Positions 1 to 8,426 of a stretch of 64,000 bases of DNA are shown piece by piece. The stretch is taken from contig NZ_CP041743.1 of assembly GCF_007556815.1 (NCBI RefSeq), positions 1,736,001 to 1,800,000 of the forward strand, written 5' to 3'. This stretch comes from Paraburkholderia megapolitana (GTDB taxonomy: Bacteria > Pseudomonadota > Gammaproteobacteria > Burkholderiales > Burkholderiaceae). Numbering within the stretch: position 1 is the stretch's first letter; each line of letters begins with the position of its first letter. The notes under the pieces were generated by a model. That model did no database searches. It saw only the letters and a list, made by a program, of their open reading frames with translations, and was not told the origin of the DNA. The position numbers were made by a program, and so were the translations under genes.

Positions 1-79
1 CAATCAATGCGCGCGGTTTCGCGCGCTTGCCGAGGAACACCAGGCTATGGTACTCGCGATTTCCCGGGTGACGCTGTGA

Positions 80-841
80 TCAGCTATCGCGATGAATACA
101 GATCAACTGCTTGGTCGTAATCCGCTGTTCATGCGGATAACCAAACGCGTTATTGATGTAAGTCACACCATCGACCACGATCTGCCGGTTCACATGGCTA
201 TGCCCATAGACATGAATACTGGCGCCAACCGCACGAATCTGTCGATCGAGCCGCTCGGTGCCAAGCACCGGATAAACGGTGCGGTGTGCCGGAGGAATGA
301 AGTCGGGCATCAGATCGATGCGCGGCAAGAAATGCGAGAACGTGATCACGGTCCCGTCGTACGGAACGAGCACCGGTTCGTTGAGTTGCAGGAAGTACGT
401 CGTGATCTCCTGCGCGCCGAGACCGTCCGGCCACAAGCATGCGCGAAAATCCATCCACGTCGCGAGAATGTCCTCACTGGGCTCGCCGAACGAATAATCG
501 TACCAACCGAATAGCGGAATGACCGACACACCGCCCACTTGCGTCGGTCGTATCGACATGCCGCAATCCTGTGCAAGCTCGCAAACCTGGTGGAATTTAT
601 CGAGCGAGCTGTGACCTTTCTCGCGAATCACCCACAAGTCGTGATTGCCCGGCACGTACAGCACCTTGCGAAAGCGTCGCACGAGATTGTCGAAACAGCG
701 CTGCATGCGCACGAGCGAGTCCGAGACATCGCCCGCCAGAATCAGTATGTCGTCGCGGTAATCGTGAGTAGAAAGCGATTCGATCCACGACTCGTTGTCG
801 GGGTAATCGACATGAATGTCCGACAGGGCAAACACGCGCAT
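80..841 (-). CDS. Calcineurin-like metallophosphoesterase
   Basis: Predicted cytoplasmic two-metal phosphoesterase of unknown substrate. The protein has the family's metal-binding blocks in order: SDIHVDY at the N-terminus, GDVSD, GNHDLW, SHF and GHSHV near the C-terminus, and no signal peptide. I place the start at the ATG at 841 because the first block then begins a few residues in, as is normal for the family. A GTG at 889 in the same frame would add 16 residues but lies inside a perfect hairpin. About 253 residues. It follows the biosynthetic cluster on the same strand, but the hairpin lies between them, so it is probably not part of that operon. Family assignment is firm; the substrate cannot be told from sequence. 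Confidence 0.85.
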   Translation of the reverse strand: MRVFALSDIHVDYPDNESWIESLSTHDYRDDILILAGDVSDSLVRMQRCFDNLVRRFRKVLYVPGNHDLWVIREKGHSSLDKFHQVCELAQDCGMSIRPTQVGGVSVIPLFGWYDYSFGEPSEDILATWMDFRACLWPDGLGAQEITTYFLQLNEPVLVPYDGTVITFSHFLPRIDLMPDFIPPAHRTVYPVLGTERLDRQIRAVGASIHVYGHSHVNRQIVVDGVTYINNAFGYPHEQRITTKQLICIHRDS

Positions 842-871
842 GGTGGGGTAACCGCCGCCGTAATGGGAGAG

Positions 872-894
872 GCCCGGTGCGGAGCGCACCGGGC
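872..894 (-). terminator. Perfect 10-bp hairpin after the cluster's last gene
   Basis: GCCCGGTGCG (872-881) and CGCACCGGGC (885-894) are a perfect 10-bp inverted repeat with a 3-nt loop. It lies 58 bp past the stop of the MenD-like gene, in front of the phosphoesterase. It is placed and shaped like an intrinsic terminator for the leftward operon. The run after the stem on the minus strand (CCTCTCCC) is only weakly U-rich, so termination may be partial. Confidence 0.5.
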
Positions 895-951
895 TAACCG
901 GAGGTATTTAATCACGTCGTCGTTCGACGCGTGTGACACGGCTTCTGGCGC

Positions 952-2712
952 TTATACCGCGGCGACCGGTACCTGCAAGGCACTCATCGCGGCGGTGTAC
1001 AGCGGGACGATGTCCCGCCGCAGCGAATCGGCCGGCACGACCATTTCGATGACCTGCAGCCCCTCGGCCGATTTCGCATCGGCGAGCGCCTGCTGCAGGG
1101 CCTGCAGCGATTCGCAGCGCACGTGCTGCAAACCGAACGCGGCAGCGGCCGGCCCGATACGGTAGCCCGGCGGATTGCGCACGAGGCGCGTGTAATCGGG
1201 CAGCGTCTTCTCGAGCCCGAGACCGAGCACATCGAACAGCGACGCGCCGCTGTTGTTGGTGACGCAGATCGTGCCGCGCAGACCGGCAATGCGACTGGCT
1301 TCCAGCCCGCTCAGATCGTGCAGGAACGTCTGATCGCCGATCAGCAGCAAACCGCGCGACTGCGAACCGTGCAACTCGCCGATGAACGTCGAGTTGGTCC
1401 CGTCGATCCCGACCACCCCGCGGTTCGAATACACCTGCAGGTCGTGCGCCTCGAGCAGCAGATTGGTATGGCGCGTGGTCATCGAATTGGCGACATGCAG
1501 GAGGTCGTAGCCGTCGGCGGCCAGCACCGTCGCGACGGCCTGGCATTCGCCCCAGGGCAGCGCGGCGAGCGCTTCGTTCAGGCCGTTGCGGACCACTACG
1601 TCGCGACTTACCCACTGCTCGAGCCAGTTCTCGTCGCCGCGCCCAAGGCTGGCGGCGAGCCGTTCGAGATCGGCTTCGTCGGGATTTTGCAGCAGCTCGA
1701 AGCGCGGCGTCAGGAAGTCCGCCTCGATGTGCTTGCGATCGATACGCAGCACCGGCGCCGACAGCGTGCTGAGCCAGTTCTGCATGTACTGCGACACCGG
1801 CAGACCGCCGAGCCGGATTACGAGGTCCGGCTGTTCTTTCTCGACCGCTACAAGAATGTCGGCTGTGGTGAGCAGATTGGGCATGCCTGGGCGGCGCAGA
1901 CCGGAGAGCGCATCGGCGAGCAGCGGGAAGCCCAGTTGCTTCGACAGCTTCGCGGCAGCCGACGGCGTCAGCGGACAGTCCGATGCAGCCACCACCAGGC
2001 CCTTCATGCCAGGACGCAGCCCCAGCCGCGCAATCAGGCCGTCCCAATCGGTTGCATGCGGCTGGGTGATTGCTACATCGCGGATCGGCAGCGGCGTGCC
2101 CGTGGCGTTAAAGCGACCGTGACGCGCCAGGTCGCTGAGCGCAGGCGGTTCCCAGTTCGGCGTCGGATCGGCTGAGCTGAGCTTGCCGGCCATCGGGATA
2201 TTGATCTGCACCGGACCCTTGCGATCGCCGATCAAGTGCGGCAGCAATCCGGCAATCTTGCCGCGCAGCGCTTCGATGTCCTGCGAGCTGTCGGTCGGGT
2301 TGTCGAGGTCGAGCGCGGCGCGCACGACGGCCGCGCACAGGCCGATCTGGTTCGTGGTTTGCGGCATGCCCGACTTCTGACCGCCCTTGGGGCGATCGGC
2401 GGTGAGGACGATCACCGGCACGTCGGTGCTGTCGGCCTCGATGAGCGCCGGCAGCAAGTTGCCCACCGACGAACCCGAGGTCACCGCGACCACCACCGGT
2501 CGCTGGGTTGCCTTGGCGAGGCCGAGCGCCAGGAAGCCGGCGGCGCGTTCGTCGGTCTGCACGTGAGCGATTTCCCAGTCGCTCGCCGCGATGCCCGCGA
2601 TCAGGGCGAACGAGCGTCCACCGGCACAGACGACAGCCTGGCGGACACCCGCGCGCGAGAGTTCGTCGATGATCGCGTGCACCCACGCGGTATTGCGGTT
2701 CTGCAGGGACAT
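952..2712 (-). CDS. MenD-like thiamine-diphosphate-dependent enzyme
   Basis: 586-residue ThDP enzyme whose closest recognisable family is MenD (SEPHCHC synthase), which adds a succinyl carbanion equivalent from 2-oxoglutarate to isochorismate. Family marks: the N-terminal NRNTAWVHAIIDEL segment, TDERAAGFLALGLAKA carrying the presumed cofactor-activating Glu, the LTADRP segment, and the C-terminal ThDP/metal region with GDQTFLHDL followed by TNNSG. The usual PGSRSTP loop reads AGGRSFA, which suggests a changed substrate site. No other menaquinone gene is nearby. It begins 1 nt after the pyruvyl transferase stop and has an AGAGG ribosome site, so it is the last gene of the PKS/NRPS operon. Inference: it makes an unusual starter unit, decarboxylates a 2-oxo acid, or makes a C-C bond on the product. 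Confidence 0.8.
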   Translation of the reverse strand: MSLQNRNTAWVHAIIDELSRAGVRQAVVCAGGRSFALIAGIAASDWEIAHVQTDERAAGFLALGLAKATQRPVVVAVTSGSSVGNLLPALIEADSTDVPVIVLTADRPKGGQKSGMPQTTNQIGLCAAVVRAALDLDNPTDSSQDIEALRGKIAGLLPHLIGDRKGPVQINIPMAGKLSSADPTPNWEPPALSDLARHGRFNATGTPLPIRDVAITQPHATDWDGLIARLGLRPGMKGLVVAASDCPLTPSAAAKLSKQLGFPLLADALSGLRRPGMPNLLTTADILVAVEKEQPDLVIRLGGLPVSQYMQNWLSTLSAPVLRIDRKHIEADFLTPRFELLQNPDEADLERLAASLGRGDENWLEQWVSRDVVVRNGLNEALAALPWGECQAVATVLAADGYDLLHVANSMTTRHTNLLLEAHDLQVYSNRGVVGIDGTNSTFIGELHGSQSRGLLLIGDQTFLHDLSGLEASRIAGLRGTICVTNNSGASLFDVLGLGLEKTLPDYTRLVRNPPGYRIGPAAAAFGLQHVRCESLQALQQALADAKSAEGLQVIEMVVPADSLRRDIVPLYTAAMSALQVPVAAV

Positions 2713-2713
2713 G

Positions 2714-4162
2714 TCAGCTATTCCTCTCTAATAGGGCGTGCAGTTCGGGATGCATCGAGGGCAGGTAGGCGCTCCATCCGGCGTTGCTGTCGGGTGTCTT
2801 GATGTCGGGATGGAAGCGCCGCACTTCGTCGGCGAAGCGCTTGCCCATCTCGCCCATTGCGCGCAACTGGCTCGCGACAAACGCCTGCGCGGCCGCGCCG
2901 ATCGATTCGCGCTCGGCCTGCGCATGGCGCAGCGCCGGCAGGATCTGCCCGGCCAGCTCTGGGCTGTCGGCGCGCAGCAGCCGGCGGTTGTGTTCGCCGG
3001 CGCCCAGCAGGTTGTTGATGCGCTCGTCCATGCTGATACCGACCGCGGGTACACCGGCCTGCATGCTGGTCACGATCGCGTGAAAGCGCGAGCTGAGCAG
3101 CAGGTCGGCGGCGCGCAGCATGCCGACGATGGCACCCGGCGATACGTCGCCGCTCTGCACGATCGGCGGCGGAGTGTCGAAGCGCGCGGCGAGATCGTGA
3201 CAAGGCTTGCGATCGACGCGGTCCATGCCGATGATCAGCACGCTGCCGTGGTTGTCCTCGCGCCATTGCTTCGCGGCCTCGGCGATCGCGTCGAGATAGG
3301 CGGCATAGCCGCGGCGGATCTCGTCGCTGTCGGCGTGAAACAGCACGGCTGCGTAGTGCAGGTCGCGATGCGCGCCGTGGGTTTCCAGCTCGACGGCCTT
3401 CGCGAGATCGGGACGCACCGGCCACCAGAACGGGTTGATCGGACAGATCACGAGCAGCGGCCGCTGCCCGACGCCGAGCATGCGCAGGCGCTGTTGTACG
3501 GCAGCTTCGGGCGTGGCCTGGTAAGTCCATGCAGTGTCCGCACCCGCCGCGGTACGCAGACCGAGACCGTCGAGCAAGGTGCGCGACTCCGCGTTACGGC
3601 ACAGCACGAGCGGACCCTGGCCCAGCCCGGACACGAAGTCGCGCAGACCCGGCTCCATGCGGCCGGCCTCGGCGCCGTAGCCGACGGCCAGTCGTCCGCT
3701 CGCCGAAGCGATGCCCAGGCTCGCGGCCATGAAGGCCCCGAGCGCGGTGGAGAAGTTCGACTTGAACATCGAGCCTTCGCAGGCGATCACGCCGTCGTAG
3801 CGACGACAGGTGCGCTCGAGAAAGTCGGGCAGGTAGTCGCTGCTCAGCTCGGGCCGGACCTCGTCGGCGAGCTCCAGCGGCAATGTCTCGCCGGCGGCGA
3901 TCAAACCGATCTGCACCTGCTCGCGCCCAAGAATGGCGCGTATCTGGCGGATCATCTCGGCCACCCGCACATCCGCGCCCGTATTGCCGCCGCCGTTGTA
4001 GCCGGCCAGCAGCAGACGCAGCGGCGTGCCCGGTACGCGCGGCGGCGCAGCGTTCGCGCTGTTCTGGATCAGCTCGTGCAACTGGCGCAGCAGCACGGTG
4101 TCGTTGGCGCCTGAGGCCAGATATTCGTCAAGCCGGCTGGGGGGTTCGATAATCTCGGTCAT
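2714..4162 (-). CDS. Polysaccharide pyruvyl transferase family protein
   Basis: About 482 residues. It has the WcaK/CsaB/AmsJ-type fold signatures: LLLAGYNGGGNTGADVR near the N-terminus, a central LVLCRNAESRTLL segment, and C-terminal LLSSRFHAIVTSMQAGVPAVGIS with the conserved Arg-Phe-His. Known members move pyruvate from phosphoenolpyruvate onto sugars as a ketal; others have drifted in function. The start is taken at ATG 4162 (MTEIIEPPSRLD); the frame is open 23 codons further, but those residues lie inside the phosphopantetheinyl transferase gene and look non-conserved. It overlaps that gene by 35 bp and is followed 1 nt later by the MenD-like gene, so both are translated with the cluster. 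Role inferred: pyruvylation or similar tailoring of hydroxyl groups on the product. Confidence 0.75.
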   Translation of the reverse strand: MTEIIEPPSRLDEYLASGANDTVLLRQLHELIQNSANAAPPRVPGTPLRLLLAGYNGGGNTGADVRVAEMIRQIRAILGREQVQIGLIAAGETLPLELADEVRPELSSDYLPDFLERTCRRYDGVIACEGSMFKSNFSTALGAFMAASLGIASASGRLAVGYGAEAGRMEPGLRDFVSGLGQGPLVLCRNAESRTLLDGLGLRTAAGADTAWTYQATPEAAVQQRLRMLGVGQRPLLVICPINPFWWPVRPDLAKAVELETHGAHRDLHYAAVLFHADSDEIRRGYAAYLDAIAEAAKQWREDNHGSVLIIGMDRVDRKPCHDLAARFDTPPPIVQSGDVSPGAIVGMLRAADLLLSSRFHAIVTSMQAGVPAVGISMDERINNLLGAGEHNRRLLRADSPELAGQILPALRHAQAERESIGAAAQAFVASQLRAMGEMGKRFADEVRRFHPDIKTPDSNAGWSAYLPSMHPELHALLERNS

Positions 4163-4847
4163 GAAGCGTTCCGGGCAGGTGGACAGGAAGCGGCCAGCGC
4201 CAGTGGCGCAGCATCCGCGTGGGGCCGTCATAGACGAGGGCGGCGGGATGCCCGACCTCGTGTAGCGGGGTGAGATGCCATTCGTCGTTCAGCGGGTGCA
4301 GCAGTCGCGGTCGACCCTCGCGATCGAGTGCGATCGGTGCGTCATCGAGTGCGGACAGGCCGCAACCGATCGCCTTGAGGACCGCTTCTTTCGCGGTCCA
4401 CAAGGTATAGAAACGCCGTGCCGACCCTTCGCCTTCGCCTATCGCGCGACATTCGTCCGCATTGAAGTAGTGACTGGCGATACCGCGCCAGTCGAGCGAG
4501 CGGGCGAGGTGCTCCACGTCGACGCCCACACGTAGATCGCGACCGAGCGCGATCACCGCAATCGGGCCGGCATGCGACAGGTTGAAACCGAGCCGTGGAT
4601 GAGCCGGCAACCACGGCTTGCCGCTCTCGCGCACACCCCACACGAGGCTCGCCGGCGGCTCGCCACAGGCGAGACCGAGCAACTCGCGCAACAAGCCGTG
4701 CGCGGCGGCGAAGCGATGGCTGTCCTGCGGGCGCAGAAAGGCACGCGCGCGCCGGTTCTCGTCGGCGTCGAGCAGATCGTGGCGCGTCGGCAGGGCGTCT
4801 AGGTCGACCGTGACGATCTCGATATGGGCTTTATCCAGCACGAACAT
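4128..4847 (-). CDS. Sfp-type 4'-phosphopantetheinyl transferase
   Basis: 239 residues. It carries the two diagnostic motifs of the Sfp/AcpT superfamily: GVDVEHL around residue 110 (Mg/CoA-binding Asp and Glu) and LWTAKEAVLKAIG around residue 150, with FNLSHA upstream. It transfers phosphopantetheine from CoA to the serine of ACP and PCP domains, converting apo to holo forms. The operon it sits in encodes roughly twelve such carrier domains, which accounts for its presence. The start at 4847 has a strong GGAGGG ribosome site and overlaps the thioesterase end by 17 bp, suggesting coupled translation. Length and motifs are normal; no oddity seen. Confidence 0.93.
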   Translation of the reverse strand: MFVLDKAHIEIVTVDLDALPTRHDLLDADENRRARAFLRPQDSHRFAAAHGLLRELLGLACGEPPASLVWGVRESGKPWLPAHPRLGFNLSHAGPIAVIALGRDLRVGVDVEHLARSLDWRGIASHYFNADECRAIGEGEGSARRFYTLWTAKEAVLKAIGCGLSALDDAPIALDREGRPRLLHPLNDEWHLTPLHEVGHPAALVYDGPTRMLRHWRWPLPVHLPGTLHDRDYRTPQPA

Positions 4848-5643
4848 GCAGGCCCTCCAGATCGGCAGTGAGACGCTCGCTCAGATAATCGAGCACGAGC
4901 TTCGGCTGGTACTGCGGGAAGAAATGCCCGCCGTGAAATAACCGGCCATCGAACGCGGAGTGAGTGAGGCTCGACCAACCCTGCAAGTCGCCTACTGGCA
5001 CATACGGATCGTGCAGGCCGCCCAGCGTGGTGATCGGCACGTTGCGCAGCGCGTGGGGGCTCGTGTACTGGTCGTTCATCTGCAAGTCGGCGCGCAGCAG
5101 ACGGAACACCTGGGTCCGCAACTCGGCGTTCTCGAAGACGATCTCCGGGGTGCCGCCGAGATCGCGCAGATACGCCGTCAGCTCCGCGTCGTTGCGTTCA
5201 TGGAAGGTACCGACGTGGCCGAGCAACGGCGGACGCCGCGCCGACGCGAACACGCGCAGCGGCGCGCGGCCGCGCTGCTCGAGCTTGATGGCGAGCGCAA
5301 ACGCGAGCGCCGAGCCCATGCTGTGACCGAACAGCGCAACCGGTCGATCGAGCAATGGCTCGATCGCGGGCAGCAAATCGTCGAGCAGCGCGGCGACCGA
5401 GGTATAGGCCGTCTCGTGCGCGCGATTGCTGCGGCCAGGCAACTGGATCGGGCAGACCTCGACGAAGTCGGGCAGCTGTTCGCTCCAGCCGCGATACGCG
5501 AGCGCGGTGCCGCCGGCGTGCGGAAAACATAGCAGGCGCATCGCCGGGTTCGCGCGTGCTGTGCGGAACAGGGTCCACGGTGCGCAGAGCCGGTCCGCAC
5601 TGACGTCGACGATCGGCGGACGCTGCAGGGTGGTGCCGTTCAT
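4831..5643 (-). CDS. Type II (editing) thioesterase
   Basis: 270-residue alpha/beta hydrolase of the GrsT/TEII family. It removes stalled acyl groups from carrier proteins during PKS/NRPS synthesis. Seen: CFPHAGGTALAYRGW near the N-terminus (oxyanion region), the nucleophile elbow GHSMGSALA, an Asp in LHDPYVP and the His in FHGGHFFP. The frame stays open 81 codons upstream, but that part lies inside the enoyl reductase gene. The ATG at 5643 overlaps that gene's stop (ATGA) and has GGAGG upstream, so it is the real start. Cytoplasmic, no signal peptide. It travels with the assembly-line genes, as is usual for this family. Confidence 0.92.
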   Translation of the reverse strand: MNGTTLQRPPIVDVSADRLCAPWTLFRTARANPAMRLLCFPHAGGTALAYRGWSEQLPDFVEVCPIQLPGRSNRAHETAYTSVAALLDDLLPAIEPLLDRPVALFGHSMGSALAFALAIKLEQRGRAPLRVFASARRPPLLGHVGTFHERNDAELTAYLRDLGGTPEIVFENAELRTQVFRLLRADLQMNDQYTSPHALRNVPITTLGGLHDPYVPVGDLQGWSSLTHSAFDGRLFHGGHFFPQYQPKLVLDYLSERLTADLEGLHVRAG

Positions 5644-7403
5644 GCGTTTGCCTCCGCGCCAACGCTCGCTGCCTCGGCCATCTGTTGCAGGCGGGCGGCG
5701 AGTTTTTCGATCGTCGGGTAGTTCCACACGAGCGTCGGCGAGAGCTTCATCGACAGACGCTGCTCGACGCGGTTGAGCAGCAGCAGGGTGCGTGCCGAAT
5801 CGAGCGCATAACTCTCGAAGCTGCAGCGCGGATCGATCTGGTCGATGTCGACGCCAAGTTCGCGCGCGATCTGCAGCATCAGCCACTCCTGCAGATCCTC
5901 TTCTTCATCGAGTTCGATGTCGTCCGTGGATGTCGACGTCGACGTGGATGTGACAGCCGACAGTGCCGGTGGCCACACCGAGCGCGCCATGAAATTGTCG
6001 AGATGCGCACCCGCCTCGTTCATCAACGACAGCGCGATCGCCGCCGCATGCCGGCGGCGCGGATCGGCGAACGGCGTATCGGCGGCCCACGCGTTGAAGG
6101 CGCCCATCGCCTGGCCGCACCAGATCTGGAAGTCGAGCACGCGAGCCGGATCGCCGTTGATCGCCCAGCGCGAGGCCTGGCCCAGGTACCAGCGAAACAC
6201 GAGACCCATCATGACGCGCGGGTCCTGGGCTGCCCGCTCGGCAAGACCCGGATGGCGCGCCTGCCAGAACGCGAGCGTCTGCTCTTCCACCGCTGCGATC
6301 GGCTGATGAAAGATCTGCTGTTCGAGCCGTTTGCATTCGTCGGGCGGCAGATCGCGCAGCGTGCGATGCGCGCGGTACAGCTCGCCCAACTGGTTGGCGC
6401 GCGCGGCGAACATGCTGCCGCGCTTGAGCACCTGCACGGAGACGCCGAGCTCGAACATATCGGCGGCGGGCGCCATCGTGACATCGGCGGGTTCGGCGCC
6501 GGCCAGCAGTTGCTTGACCGTATCGGAGGTGCCGGCCTCGATGCAGCCCTGGTTGATCGAACCGGTCACGACGTAGTCCGCGCCCATCGCGAAAGCGGCC
6601 GCGATCGCCGCCGGCGTGCCGAGGCCGCCGCCTGCGCCGAGCCCAACCTCGGCCGCCGGCGGAAACTCGCGCGCGACGCGTGCGCGCAACGCGGCGAGCG
6701 CCGGCCACGCGCAGACCAGCGACTGTCGATCCGTATGGCCGCCCGAATCGGCTTCGACGGTGATGTCGTCGGCCATCGGCAGCAGGCGCGCGGCGGCGAC
6801 TTCGACGGCATCGAGCGCGCCTTCGGCCCGCAGCGTCGCGAGCAGCGCTTCGGGTGCGGGCCTTAAAAAGGCCTGCGCCACTTCGCGGCGCGACACCTTG
6901 GCGATGATCCGTTGCTTTGCATGAGCGCGACCATGCTCGTCGATGCGCGCGCCGCGCGCGCGGAACAGCACGAGTGCCGCGCTCAGTTGCATGAACGCCG
7001 ACGCCTCGATGGTCTCGATGCCTTCGCGCAGATACAGCTCGACGATGCTGCGTTCCTGCGCCGGATGATCGGGCGTATGGATCAGGTTGAAGCACAGGCG
7101 TTTGCCGGGCAGCGAGGCACGCAGTCGCGCGATCGCTGCTTCGATGCGCGCCAGAGGCAGGCCCGCCGACCCGAAACTGGCGAGGCAACCGGCGCCGACG
7201 AGCGCTTCGAGCAGCGCCTCGCCGGCGATGCCGGCAGCCATCGCGCCGGCCATATAGGCGAGGCTCAGGCCATGGCGCTCACGGAACGCTGCGCTGCCCA
7301 GCGACTGCGCCGTGGCGGTGGCGCCGGGGATCTTCACAGGGGCATTCATTGCATTGACTCCATGGTTCTGCATCGACGATGTCGCGAGGTCAGACTTCTT
7401 CAT
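5640..7403 (-). CDS. PfaD-like enoyl reductase fused to an acyl carrier protein
   Basis: 587 residues. Residues 30-470 match the FMN-dependent PfaD/2-nitropropane-dioxygenase-like enoyl reductase of PUFA synthases: NLIHTPD, IEASAFMQLSAALV, VEADSGGHTD, GLGAGGGLGTPAAIAAAFAMGADYVVTGSINQ and EAGTSDTVKQLL are typical. Such enzymes reduce the enoyl thioester in trans to the KS/KR/DH proteins. Residues about 505-580 form an extra ACP (SYALDS, phosphopantetheine Ser near 535), joined by a Ser-Thr repeat and an acidic linker. Usual PfaD proteins end without a carrier domain. The start at 7403 overlaps the oxygenase end by 14 bp; in-frame ATGs at 7373 and 7349 are alternatives, the last two having GGAG nearby. 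Function is well supported; the fused ACP is unusual. Confidence 0.88.
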   Translation of the reverse strand: MKKSDLATSSMQNHGVNAMNAPVKIPGATATAQSLGSAAFRERHGLSLAYMAGAMAAGIAGEALLEALVGAGCLASFGSAGLPLARIEAAIARLRASLPGKRLCFNLIHTPDHPAQERSIVELYLREGIETIEASAFMQLSAALVLFRARGARIDEHGRAHAKQRIIAKVSRREVAQAFLRPAPEALLATLRAEGALDAVEVAAARLLPMADDITVEADSGGHTDRQSLVCAWPALAALRARVAREFPPAAEVGLGAGGGLGTPAAIAAAFAMGADYVVTGSINQGCIEAGTSDTVKQLLAGAEPADVTMAPAADMFELGVSVQVLKRGSMFAARANQLGELYRAHRTLRDLPPDECKRLEQQIFHQPIAAVEEQTLAFWQARHPGLAERAAQDPRVMMGLVFRWYLGQASRWAINGDPARVLDFQIWCGQAMGAFNAWAADTPFADPRRRHAAAIALSLMNEAGAHLDNFMARSVWPPALSAVTSTSTSTSTDDIELDEEEDLQEWLMLQIARELGVDIDQIDPRCSFESYALDSARTLLLLNRVEQRLSMKLSPTLVWNYPTIEKLAARLQQMAEAASVGAEANA

Positions 7404-8328
7404 ACCAGGGGGTGCCCTTCAGGCGGCGCATCAGCGAAGTGAAGGCAATCACGCTTTTCTGTATCGGCGATGCCCGATACCCTGGCTTCGGTTTGTTCGA
7501 GGTCATGCCGCGCGTGATCGGGTCGCGCCAGTCGCCAAAACGCTCCCACGGCGTACGGAAGCAGTTCGCGAGCGTCACGCCGACCACCGAGTCTTCCGGA
7601 TCCACGCCGTGCCACCAGAACGGCGGGATGTAGGCCACGTCGCCGGGGTTGAGCGTGGCTTCGTACTTGACGAGCGAAAGACGCGGCGGGAACAGCTGCT
7701 TCGCGCAACTCAGGTGGTGCAGGTTGGCTTCGAGGATGCTGTTGCAGTCCTCCCAGTTTTCCGGCGTGAGCCGAAACATCGAGAAACGCTTGCTGCCGCT
7801 CAACTGCGTGGTCAAGGTCTCGTCGGTCTCGTGGTAATGCCAGTCTGAGGCCGCATTGCGGTAGATGAACATGCGCTGCCGGTTGTAAGTGCGGGGCGCC
7901 TTCTCGAACCGGTCGGGCGAGATGAACGCGTGCTCGCCGAGGTCTTGCTGCCATTCCTTCGGCACCGGAATGCCGGTCATCGAATACGTTTGATCGGCGG
8001 GGGCTTCGCGCATCTCGCGGACGCAGTCCTGCACTTTCTTGATCTGCACGACCTTCTTGATGACCATGATCTGTAGCGGGTTGAAGGTGCGGCTCAGCCA
8101 CGCTTTGGCGTCGGAGGGGAGCGACTCCAGATAGCCCGGGTCTTGCCACTTGCCGACCGCCGGCCAGTGAGCGGCGCCTTCCTTGATGATGAGCGGCCGG
8201 TGCCGGCACACGTAGTCGTTCCAGAAGACTTCGCGGGTCAGGTCCTGGGCCGCGATGGAAGGAAGCTCGCGTCGCTCGCCGGGAACCAGATCGATGACTT
8301 TGATGATCGGGTTGGTCGTATCGGTCAT
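7390..8328 (-). CDS. JmjC/cupin-like Fe(II)/2-oxoglutarate oxygenase
   Basis: 312-residue cupin_8/JmjC-domain protein. The metal triad is visible: HYHETDE (His-x-Asp/Glu type) near residue 155, then WWHGVDP near residue 255 supplying the second His. Flanking PLIIKEGAAHWPA and GDVAYIPPFWWHG are typical of this family. Members hydroxylate amino acid side chains or small molecules with O2 and 2-oxoglutarate. The ATG at 8328 is chosen because AGGAG lies 7 nt upstream; the frame is open far further but only within the PfaC-like gene's 3' end. It lies between the PfaC-like and PfaD-like genes and overlaps the latter, so it is almost surely co-expressed. Likely role (inference): hydroxylation of a peptide residue or of the acyl chain. 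Confidence 0.82.
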   Translation of the reverse strand: MTDTTNPIIKVIDLVPGERRELPSIAAQDLTREVFWNDYVCRHRPLIIKEGAAHWPAVGKWQDPGYLESLPSDAKAWLSRTFNPLQIMVIKKVVQIKKVQDCVREMREAPADQTYSMTGIPVPKEWQQDLGEHAFISPDRFEKAPRTYNRQRMFIYRNAASDWHYHETDETLTTQLSGSKRFSMFRLTPENWEDCNSILEANLHHLSCAKQLFPPRLSLVKYEATLNPGDVAYIPPFWWHGVDPEDSVVGVTLANCFRTPWERFGDWRDPITRGMTSNKPKPGYRASPIQKSVIAFTSLMRRLKGTPWYEEV

Positions 8329-8426
8329 GGGTTCGCTCCTGATTCTGTGCGGATGTAATGGGTTGCTTTCATCGGTATCGCTCGGCGCGGCCGCTGCGTT
8401 GCTGGAAGATGAAGAAGCGCTGTGGT

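Noticed and set aside
908..2047. 379-codon open frame on the minus strand inside the MenD-like gene
   Set aside because: Out-of-frame shadow in GC-rich DNA; Arg/Ala-rich product without any recognisable domain, while the overlapping frame has clear ThDP motifs.
5643..5886. 81-codon upstream extension of the type II thioesterase
   Set aside because: It lies inside the enoyl reductase-ACP gene; the ATGA overlap with a GGAGG site gives a better start.
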